Translations under genes and position numbers: made by a program
Assembly (NCBI GenBank): GCA_026397675.1
Contig: JAPLUH010000168.1
Coordinates: 1 to 5,322, forward strand
DNA length: 5,322 bases
From: Verrucomicrobiota bacterium
GTDB lineage: Bacteria; Verrucomicrobiota; Verrucomicrobiia; Limisphaerales; UBA9464
Direction of reading: 5' to 3'
Shown here: piece after piece, positions 1 to 5,322 of the stretch
Layout of the letters: each line of letters begins with the position of its first letter
Position numbering within the stretch: the stretch's first letter is position 1
The notes under the pieces: generated by a model
What the model was told of the DNA's origin: nothing
Seen by the model: the letters and a program-made list of their open reading frames with translations, nothing else
Databases searched by the model: none

Positions 1-485
1 CCCGCGGGAGCGAGAACGGCCTGCAAGAAATCGTAGATGCCTTTGACTTGATCGAAGGGTACCGAGACGGAATTTAGGGCCGTTGTTCCTGCGTTGTCTT
101 TGGCGAGTTTGTCAGCGCCGTGAGCCAACAGGTGTTGCACAATTTCGGTGCGGCATAAGAACGCGGCGACGAGGAGGGGGGTGGCCCCATCGTTGTTCCG
201 GGCGTTCACATCGGCTCCCGCCTGAATCAAGGCTCGCACCGCTTCCAGTTGGCCGAACACCGCCGCCGTGTGCAACGGGCTGCCCCCGCTGTCGGGCGCT
301 TTTTCGTTCAAATTCGAGGTGGCCTTAATGTGCTGTTGGATGGCCTCGAGGTTTCCGGTTCGGGCCGCTTCTTGGATGCTGATGGCCGGCGGGGCGGATT
401 TGCTGGCGCTGGGGGGCGTGGGATTGCCGCACCCCGACAGCAAAGTCAGCAACAACAGGGACGTGGCGAGTGTCTTTATTTTCAT
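1..485 (-). CDS. Ankyrin-repeat lipoprotein, 3' end beyond the window
   Basis: The frame opens at ATG 485-483 and stays open to the left edge, giving 161 complete codons. The protein begins MKIKTLATSLLLLTLLSGCG: a short basic start, a hydrophobic stretch and a lipobox LSGC with the lipidated Cys at residue 19. It should therefore be a signal peptidase II substrate anchored in the cell envelope; Gly at +2 fits outer-membrane sorting, which is inference. A Pro/Ser/Ala linker covers about residues 21-35. Ankyrin repeats follow at about 36-65, 68-100 (SPLHTAAVFGQLEAVRALI, then GADVNARNNDG) and 101-133 (ATPLLVAAFLCRTEIVQHLL, then HGAD). A cap region starts near 137 (LNSVSVPFDQVKGIYDFLQ). Ankyrin repeats mediate protein-protein contacts; the partner is unknown. 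The start overlaps the stop of the preceding gene as ATGA, but only because of an upstream duplication. No strong Shine-Dalgarno is visible; TTGAG lies about nine bases upstream. The fold and lipoprotein call are secure; the cellular role is not. Confidence 0.88.
   Translation of the reverse strand, partial: MKIKTLATSLLLLTLLSGCGNPTPPSASKSAPPAISIQEAARTGNLEAIQQHIKATSNLNEKAPDSGGSPLHTAAVFGQLEAVRALIQAGADVNARNNDGATPLLVAAFLCRTEIVQHLLAHGADKLAKDNAGTTALNSVSVPFDQVKGIYDFLQAVLAPA
482..485 (-). promoter_or_regulatory. ATGA stop/start overlap, FecR-like gene to ankyrin lipoprotein
   Basis: The lipoprotein ATG occupies 485-483 and the FecR-like TGA 484-482. The overlap exists only in the duplicated, frameshifted reading frame. 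An MK start (ATGAAA) always offers a TGA in this offset frame, so the overlap may be accidental. It could nonetheless now couple translation of the two genes. Confidence 0.75.
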
Positions 486-1963
486 TGGCTCAAGTTCAAC
501 GGACGGGAAATGGGAATCCTGACAGCAATTTTCAGCGCGCGAGCGAGGATGGCGGGATTTGCGGCGAATGCCACCAGACGCCGAGGACAAAACAGGATCA
601 GGGGACAGCGGGAGGGATCACCTCGACATGGAAGAGTTCCAGTCCTGCAGGAGACATGGAAGAGTTCCAGTCCTGCAGGATGGGTGAGAGTGTGACAAAA
701 AACCGATTCGACGGTGAGTTCGAAGGGGCGCGCCGGGAGCTTCTTCGACATGTGTTTCAGGGCAGGGTCCAAAATGAAGTCTCGAATCGGAAGGGTCACA
801 TCGAAGACTTCGCCAGCGCCAAACTCGTAGGGGCTGCGGGCCGTCAGGAAGCGACCGGCAAATGCGCCGCTAGCATCCCGCAGGTGGACGCCGAAGTACA
901 CCGTGCGCGACACCTCCAGCCGCCCGCGGACGCGCAAATGGGTGTCCGGATGAAGCAGGACGGGCGGGTCATCCCACTTGGAAACCCGCGTCGCGGCGGC
1001 GAAAATGGTCCGCCCTAGCTGGGTGGTGAACGGGACGGCCAATAACGCAGCGTCGCGGCCTGCGGCGGGCGGCAACCATTTGCCGAGCGTGCGTTCGGGT
1101 CCGAGTGGGAGGCGACTGGTCCAGTGGTCGACCGGTGCCAGAGCCGGAGCGACGGTGAGCTCGTGGTCGGCGGCGGCCAAGACGCGATGACGGGTGGGGA
1201 CATCGAGTTCGGCGCCGTCGCTCAGGCGTTTGACGCGAACCGTTCCCTGGCTGACGTCAAGACGGGTTGCACTAGTATCCGTCTCGATCAGGAACTGGGT
1301 TCCGAGCACCTCCATGAGTGCGGAGGTGGTCTGGATGATTAGGGGCCGGCCGGAGGGCTGGGGACGCACATGGGCAGAGGCGGTCCCGGATTTGAGGTGC
1401 AACCGTTTCTGTCCGAGATCGGAAAAGGTCAGCGTCGAGTTGCCGGTGATCGCGACGGTGGTGCCGTCGGGGAACTGCAACTCGAACCATGAGAGCGGCT
1501 CGATGCCCTCGATGATGCCACCTTGCAGTTTCGTTCCAACCTGGAGATTCCGCACCACCTGGCCGCCATCGCCTGTCCATTGAATGGCTCCGTCCAATGC
1601 GGTGATGGTCGCAAGTTCGCCGCGGTGTTGGAATTTTCGAAACAGCAGGGCCGCGCTCAGCAGGATTGCGATCGAGGCGGCGACGGTCAGCACGGCGGTG
1701 AACCGTCTCGGAGGGATCGGTAACCCAGCGATACCCCTCTTCGTTGGCGCGGCTGGGGTGTGCTCGTGCAACAAGGCCTGCCGTCCTTGAGCCTCGCGTT
1801 CCAGATCGGCAATCATCACTGCTTGTTCGGCCATTTCACGCAGGAACCGGCGGGATTCGGGATCGTGGCGCAGTGAGGCCACGACTTGATCCGCTTCGGT
1901 TTCTGACAGCTGCCCCTCCGCATGGCGCACCAGCCGTTCAAGGTTGGAATCCAGTGGGTTCAT
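482..1963 (-). CDS. FecR-like transmembrane anti-sigma/regulatory protein with a probably frameshifted tail
   Basis: This 493-residue protein follows the sigma factor gene with an ATGA overlap, the usual place for a cognate anti-sigma. Residues 1-60 are helical and charged (LERLVRHAEGQLSETEADQVVASL), like the cytoplasmic domains of such regulators. Residues about 88-108 form one membrane span (FTAVLTVAASIAILLSAALLF). A FecR-type beta domain runs from about 117 to 263, including FELQFPDGTTVAITGNSTLTF, HLKSGTASAHV, EVLGTQFLIETD and TRLDVSQGTVRVKR. Residues about 290-437 look like an all-beta extracytoplasmic domain (THLRVRGRLEVSRTVYFGVHLRD), perhaps jelly-roll or carbohydrate-binding-like; I cannot name its family. 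In FecR-type systems the protein spans the inner membrane and controls its sigma factor in response to an outside signal; applying that here is inference. Residues 438-493 are read in a frame shifted by a 28-bp duplication. They hold four Cys (439, 446, 453, 459), against one in the preceding 437 residues. Without the duplication the protein would be 445 residues, ending HVEVIPPAVP at 598-600. Confidence 0.85.
   Translation of the reverse strand: MNPLDSNLERLVRHAEGQLSETEADQVVASLRHDPESRRFLREMAEQAVMIADLEREAQGRQALLHEHTPAAPTKRGIAGLPIPPRRFTAVLTVAASIAILLSAALLFRKFQHRGELATITALDGAIQWTGDGGQVVRNLQVGTKLQGGIIEGIEPLSWFELQFPDGTTVAITGNSTLTFSDLGQKRLHLKSGTASAHVRPQPSGRPLIIQTTSALMEVLGTQFLIETDTSATRLDVSQGTVRVKRLSDGAELDVPTRHRVLAAADHELTVAPALAPVDHWTSRLPLGPERTLGKWLPPAAGRDAALLAVPFTTQLGRTIFAAATRVSKWDDPPVLLHPDTHLRVRGRLEVSRTVYFGVHLRDASGAFAGRFLTARSPYEFGAGEVFDVTLPIRDFILDPALKHMSKKLPARPFELTVESVFCHTLTHPAGLELFHVSCRTGTLPCRGDPSRCPLILFCPRRLVAFAANPAILARALKIAVRIPISRPLNLSQ
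486..600 (-). other. Probable former intergenic gap and ancestral stop of the FecR-like gene
   Basis: In the frame that would apply with one 28-bp copy, translation passes through GAG GTG ATC CCT CCC GCT GTC CCC and stops at TGA 600-598. That leaves 112 untranslated bases before the lipoprotein ATG at 485. In the present frame the segment encodes a Cys/Arg-rich peptide and then a stretch without any domain I recognise. I looked for a promoter, a Rho-independent terminator and a strong ribosome-binding site here and saw none that was convincing. The interpretation depends on the single-copy form being ancestral, which homologues could test. Confidence 0.6.
625..680. repeat. Perfect 28-bp tandem duplication, two copies
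   Basis: Bases 625-652 and 653-680 are identical and directly adjacent; the bases just outside (624 and 681) do not continue the match. Each unit contains a 13-base hairpin sequence, TGGAAGAGTTCCA (629-641 in the first copy), and a 10-base palindrome, TCCTGCAGGA (643-652). Because 28 is not a multiple of three, the second copy shifts the reading frame of the FecR-like gene and bypasses a stop at 598-600. The exact identity suggests a recent event or an assembly error. These inverted repeats are the sort of structure that favours replication slippage. Confidence 0.97.
1960..1963 (-). promoter_or_regulatory. ATGA stop/start overlap, sigma factor to FecR-like protein
   Basis: The FecR-like ATG is at 1963-1961 and the sigma factor TGA at 1962-1960. 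Upstream is only a weak purine match (TGAAGCACC before the ATG). Re-initiation by ribosomes finishing the sigma factor is therefore likely, and it would keep the two products in a fixed ratio. This overlap supports the chosen start. Confidence 0.85.
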
Positions 1964-2502
1964 GGTGCTTCAGGCTTCAAATCGAGGCCGGAGCGGTCCC
2001 GCTTTCCATCGATGCAGAGCCGGAGGCTCTCGTGCAGCCGGGAGATGCGTTTGTAAATTGCGTTGAGGCCGATGCCCATGCTGCGGGCGACCTCTTCGCA
2101 ATTGTGCCCATCGAAGTAGCGCAGCCTGAGAAGGCGGCGGGATTCCGCAGGCAACGATTCCATGCACTCGCGCAAGGCATTCATCTTGGAGCCCTCGGGC
2201 TGAACCACCTCGGACTGCCACTCTTGCATCAGCAGTTCCATGATCTCTGGATCTAGACCCGAAGTCTCGCGCCGGTGGCGTCGGAGCCAATCAATGCCCT
2301 CGCGGCGGGCAGTGATAAACGCCCACGAAAGAAGGGCGCTTCGGCCGTCGAACGAGAGGTCCCGGGTCAGGGCCTTCACCGCGACATTCTGAAAGATATC
2401 CTCGGCGGCATGCGTATCGTGGACCATGAGCCAGGCGGCTGCTGAAATGCGCACTCGCGCTTGCATGAGTGTTTGAAGGACCTCGTGCTCGGAAAGGGTC
2501 AT
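1960..2502 (-). CDS. ECF-like sigma-70 family RNA polymerase sigma factor
   Basis: This 180-residue protein directs RNA polymerase to a set of promoters that cannot be identified here. Sigma region 2 covers about residues 10-80: AAAWLMVHDTHAAEDIFQNVAVKAL holds the core-binding and -10-recognition helices, followed by FDGRSALLSWAFITARREGIDWLRRHRR. Region 4, the -35-binding helix-turn-helix, covers about 113-163 (MESLPAESRRLLRLRYFDGHNCEEVARSMGIGLNAIYKRISRLHESL). A linker lies between them. The layout and length match the short ECF-like sigma factors expanded in Planctomycetes and Verrucomicrobia; assignment to that subgroup (TIGR02989-like) is from memory and would need an HMM. I start it at ATG 2502, although the frame is open to 2676, because the extra 58 residues are Pro/Arg-rich with no sigma character and lie inside the preceding gene. 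The ATG at 2502 also makes an ATGA overlap with that gene's stop. No Shine-Dalgarno is visible (CTTCCCGCCC precedes ATG). The FecR-like protein encoded next is its likely controller. Confidence 0.93.
   Translation of the reverse strand: MTLSEHEVLQTLMQARVRISAAAWLMVHDTHAAEDIFQNVAVKALTRDLSFDGRSALLSWAFITARREGIDWLRRHRRETSGLDPEIMELLMQEWQSEVVQPEGSKMNALRECMESLPAESRRLLRLRYFDGHNCEEVARSMGIGLNAIYKRISRLHESLRLCIDGKRDRSGLDLKPEAP
2499..2502 (-). promoter_or_regulatory. ATGA stop/start overlap, cytochrome protein to sigma factor
   Basis: The sigma factor ATG is at 2502-2500 and the TGA of the cytochrome/ankyrin protein at 2501-2499. The bases just upstream are pyrimidine-rich, with no Shine-Dalgarno, so the sigma factor probably depends on translational coupling to the large upstream gene. 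This decides the sigma factor start. Confidence 0.82.
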
Positions 2503-5322
2503 GGGCGGGAAGGCTTGTCGACCGGACTGGGGGCGGATTCCTTGGCCGGTTTCGCAGCCAGCTCGCGGAGACGCTGGGCCAATCGAGGTCTCTCCTGGCG
2601 GATGAAACCCAGATCCAGGGGGGCGTCGGCCGATGCTGCGATGAATCCGTAGAACTGTTCGAGGCCGGGGTTCCAAGGTCCTGACACGACATCGGCAGGC
2701 GATTCTTTGCGGTGGTTGCGCTGGCTGAGGCGCGCTCCGTTCTCGATTAAGAGTGTCACCAGTTTCGTTCGTCCGAGGAATGCGGCCGTATGGAGCGGCG
2801 TGTTGCCGTCACGATTGGCGGCTGAAACGTCGGCGCCGTGCTCAATGAGATAACGGGCCAAGTCCAAGCGATCGTGCAGGGCGGCGACGCTCAGGGGGAC
2901 TGCACCACTTTTCGGATCTGGCTCGTTCACGCCTGCGCCGTGGGCGATATGGCGTTGGGCAGCCTCCAAATCCCCGCGAGCGATGGCCAATGGTAGGAGG
3001 GCAGAAGGATTGCCACGGGCGTCGTCCAGATGGCGTGCCCATGCGTCGGCCGAAGCCTTGTTGTCCAAGACATGAAAAATGAACTCGTTGCTGAAGAGTC
3101 CGTCCGGGTTTTGGACTTGGAGCAAATGGAGTCCGGAAATCGGCAAGGCCGCCAATTGAATGACGACCGTCTCCCGGGGCTCCAAGATCACGGAGCCCGC
3201 CACGCGTCGGCCATTGACGAACAAATGGGCGTCCTCGCGGAAGTGGCGGCCACTGAGCTTCATGCGTGGATAGCCGGGGTAAAGGATCGGGAACTCTTGG
3301 CGACCGCTTTGTTTTTGAATGGGACCCAGCGTCCACAGAGCAGGTTGCGGGTGATCCACGTCAACCTGAGTGCCCAGACGCGCAGTGAATGTGCCGACGA
3401 ACTGCCCGCCCGCCGCCATCGCGATTAAATCGGATCGGGCGAAGGTTTTTCCGGCATGATTGCGGTCGAGATAGCTTCCGGTTTTGGCGTTCCCTTTGAA
3501 TTCGAGCGCCATCGGCGTCGGTTGGCCTTCGGTGATCTGAACTCCCTCGCCCTGAAGCACAACGCCGCCCTCCGCAGCCGCCGTTTCCAGGGCATCCAAG
3601 AGGCCCCATGTGAACGCAGCGGAGGCGGTTCGCTGATCCAGAGTCACTTGTCGGGCAAAGGCTCCGGAGAAGCCCGTGCTGCCCTCGAGGACCATGTTCC
3701 AGACCGGGTCAAAGCGTTTGCGAGCACCCCAAGCGAACTGCCAGATAGTGCGTTCGGGGGCACCTCGCTCGGCGGCCCCGCGGTAGAAGTCGAAGTCGAT
3801 AATATTGAGCCGGCCCTGAGGCAGGGTGAACCAGCGATCGTAGGCACCGCGCCAAGTGGGGGCGTCCATGCCAGTGCCGGGGGTCTTGGTGCTGGTCCAA
3901 AACGGCATGCGATGGCAGTCGCCACAGACGTTGGGCTTGGATTTGGCGGGGTCGTTGTCGCCGTCGATGTGGAAGAGTTTGAACCCGTTCCGGGCCTCGG
4001 TGGAAAGGGCGTCGTCGAACGAGCGTCGTTGGGCCGGAGGATAGGGCACCGCCAAAAGGAATCGGGCCATCGCATCGCGATCCGCCGCTGAACGTCGTCC
4101 GGGTTTTTTCTCGTCATTCCGTTTCGAGTCCCCTTCCTGGCTCATCGTTGCGGCCAGACCGGCGTCGATGAGGTGACGGGTGCTCGATTCCTGTGCGTCG
4201 ACGCGGCTGTTGGGTGGGACAACGGTGTGGAGGTGTGCCGAGTTGATCCCGCCGTACGGGTCGCCGAGGGTGCCGTCCCAATGGTAGGGCTCCGTCTCAC
4301 GGAGGCCGCGAATGGGCATGGTCAAGCGGGGCATGATTTGGTCGCCGCCGGTCACGATGGGAGTCTTGAGGACCCAGAGCAATTGGTCGGTATGCCCGTT
4401 GGGGTGGCAACTGGCACACGAAAAGGTGCCTGTGGTGGAAGAAGACGCGGTCTCGAATGCGATGCGCCCCCGTTTCACCTGCGCATGGGTGGGGTCGGCG
4501 AGCACGATGGTATCGATCACCTCTGGCTTCGAGGAGCGCGAGAGGTCCACGAGAGAAACGGTGTCGGCGGCGGCATTCAGCACCCAGGCCCGCAATGGCT
4601 TGCCATCGGTGCTGCATTCCAGAGCGATGCCCTGAGGCACAGCACCCACGGTGACTCGTCCGAGAATCTTCCCCGTGGCGGCGTCGACGGTGAAGAGTTT
4701 GTCCGACCCAGCCGCGGACACCACGAGCGTGGAATTGTCGTCGCTAATCTGGATGGCGTAGGGCGTCGCGAGGGCCATGCCTTCTTCGGGGTGCTGCGGC
4801 GGCAGCGGTTCGAGGTCGATGAAGGTCGGCGGGTTGGTGCGCCCAGCCTTGGAGGGGACGCGAGTGATGCGGTTGAGGAATGCGCGGTTCTCCAACTCGG
4901 CAAGGCCCTGTTTGCGCGTCCCGGCGCGGCCGTTGACGTCATTGCGCGCATCCGTTTGTGCAATGTAAGCGACCCCGCTCGAGTCCACGGCCAGTCCATA
5001 GAGCAAGGTACCCAGTGTAGAGACAGTCTCGACGAGTTGGTCGGTCGTTGTATCGAACACGAACAAGTCGCGATCCGGCACCTTGGGATTCTTGACGATG
5101 TCCACGACGTGACCCAGGGAAAGCACGTTGTTGGTGGCGATGGAGTGGTTCCTTGCATTGAACGTCACGTGGTTGCCGTCGGGCTTGCCTGTGCCACCAG
5201 AAAGCTGCGTCTGGTTTCCAGAGTCGAACGGGATCACATAAAGCTTCCCTGAGCGCACCAGAATCGCCCGCGGGTCTTGTGCGGGAAGGTCCAATCGATG
5301 GATCACGGTGCGCCGGGCCACG
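2499..5322 (-). CDS. Beta-propeller/dihaem cytochrome c protein with IPT-like and ankyrin domains, 5' end beyond the window
   Basis: The frame is open to the right edge. The GTG at 5321 is probably an internal Val, so the true start and any signal peptide lie outside; residues below are counted from it. About 1-275 form YVTN-like propeller blades (RDLFVFDTTTDQLVETVSTLG, NSTLVVSAAGSDKLFTVDAATG, AWVLNAAADTVSLVDL). Two c-type haem sites follow: CASCH at 302-306 and CGDCH at 466-470. MPRLTMPIRGLRETEPYHWDG (330-350) and TGMDAPTWRGAYDRW (483-497) supply Met and His candidates for axial ligands. These sequences recall dihaem cytochrome/peroxidase-like proteins. Residues about 678-753 resemble an IPT/TIG domain. 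Ankyrin repeats occupy about 771-870, then a cap, and a charged Pro/Lys-rich end. Haem is attached outside the cytoplasm, so the protein is expected to be exported, with electron transfer or peroxidase-like activity possible. The substrate is unknown. The stop overlaps the sigma factor start. Confidence 0.88.
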   Translation of the reverse strand, partial: VARRTVIHRLDLPAQDPRAILVRSGKLYVIPFDSGNQTQLSGGTGKPDGNHVTFNARNHSIATNNVLSLGHVVDIVKNPKVPDRDLFVFDTTTDQLVETVSTLGTLLYGLAVDSSGVAYIAQTDARNDVNGRAGTRKQGLAELENRAFLNRITRVPSKAGRTNPPTFIDLEPLPPQHPEEGMALATPYAIQISDDNSTLVVSAAGSDKLFTVDAATGKILGRVTVGAVPQGIALECSTDGKPLRAWVLNAAADTVSLVDLSRSSKPEVIDTIVLADPTHAQVKRGRIAFETASSSTTGTFSCASCHPNGHTDQLLWVLKTPIVTGGDQIMPRLTMPIRGLRETEPYHWDGTLGDPYGGINSAHLHTVVPPNSRVDAQESSTRHLIDAGLAATMSQEGDSKRNDEKKPGRRSAADRDAMARFLLAVPYPPAQRRSFDDALSTEARNGFKLFHIDGDNDPAKSKPNVCGDCHRMPFWTSTKTPGTGMDAPTWRGAYDRWFTLPQGRLNIIDFDFYRGAAERGAPERTIWQFAWGARKRFDPVWNMVLEGSTGFSGAFARQVTLDQRTASAAFTWGLLDALETAAAEGGVVLQGEGVQITEGQPTPMALEFKGNAKTGSYLDRNHAGKTFARSDLIAMAAGGQFVGTFTARLGTQVDVDHPQPALWTLGPIQKQSGRQEFPILYPGYPRMKLSGRHFREDAHLFVNGRRVAGSVILEPRETVVIQLAALPISGLHLLQVQNPDGLFSNEFIFHVLDNKASADAWARHLDDARGNPSALLPLAIARGDLEAAQRHIAHGAGVNEPDPKSGAVPLSVAALHDRLDLARYLIEHGADVSAANRDGNTPLHTAAFLGRTKLVTLLIENGARLSQRNHRKESPADVVSGPWNPGLEQFYGFIAASADAPLDLGFIRQERPRLAQRLRELAAKPAKESAPSPVDKPSRP

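Noticed and set aside
625..680. The tandem 28-mers as a minimal CRISPR array
   Set aside because: The two copies are directly adjacent with no spacer, and the unit lies inside a coding sequence with a single-copy frame that makes sense.
470..1018. A 182-codon plus-strand frame across the duplication
   Set aside because: It is antisense to the FecR-like gene, has no recognisable domain, and duplicates a peptide (MEEFQSC-like) only because it reads through the 28-bp repeat.
2503..2676. A 58-residue N-terminal extension of the sigma factor starting at 2676
   Set aside because: The extension is Pro/Arg-rich with no sigma features and overlaps the ankyrin tail coding sequence of the upstream gene; the ATG at 2502 makes a clean ATGA junction.
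3456..4091. A 211-codon plus-strand frame
   Set aside because: It is antisense to the second haem-binding region of the cytochrome protein; the CXXCH motif and TGMDAPTWRGAYDRW on the minus strand show which strand codes.
4173..5252. A 359-codon open frame on the plus strand
   Set aside because: It lies entirely antisense to the propeller/cytochrome gene, has a Gly/Val/His/Arg-rich composition with no recognisable domain, and is the kind of shadow frame that GC-rich coding DNA produces.
5319..5321. GTG at the right edge as the true start of the cytochrome protein
   Set aside because: The frame remains open to the window edge, no signal peptide follows, and propeller sequence begins at once, so this is most likely an internal Val codon.

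Overview
The window is one tightly packed, GC-rich block in which every gene I can support lies on the minus strand. It suggests a member of the PVC superphylum, most likely Verrucomicrobiota. The reasons are the combination of a short ECF-type sigma factor with a FecR-like membrane anti-sigma protein, a large YVTN-propeller/c-type cytochrome protein, bacterial ankyrin lipoproteins, and weak or absent Shine-Dalgarno sequences. This assignment is inference from gene content. No rRNA or other marker gene is present.

In transcription order (right to left): (1) 5322-2499, the C-terminal 940 residues of a large, presumably exported protein with a beta-propeller, two c-type haem motifs, an IPT/TIG-like domain and C-terminal ankyrin repeats; its start lies beyond the right edge. 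(2) 2502-1960, a 180-residue ECF-like sigma-70 factor. (3) 1963-482, a single-pass FecR-type anti-sigma/regulatory protein with a large extracytoplasmic C-terminal part. (4) 485 to beyond the left edge, an ankyrin-repeat lipoprotein. I see no tRNA, rRNA, CRISPR array, transposon or convincing terminator. The promoter is probably upstream of the right edge.

All three gene junctions are 4-base ATGA overlaps. The first two look native. The third exists only because a perfect 28-bp tandem duplication (625-652 and 653-680) shifts the FecR reading frame. With one copy removed, the protein would stop at 598-600 after 445 residues, leaving a 112-bp gap before the lipoprotein gene. The present frame instead adds a Cys/Arg-rich, probably non-native tail of 56 residues.

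The ankyrin region at the C-terminus of the cytochrome protein and the stand-alone ankyrin lipoprotein align almost without gaps over about 115 residues, including the cap after the last repeat. The sigma/anti-sigma pair is therefore flanked by two related ankyrin modules, both probably outside the cytoplasm. A plausible but unproven reading is a cell-envelope redox/ankyrin system with its own sigma/anti-sigma regulatory pair in the same operon.
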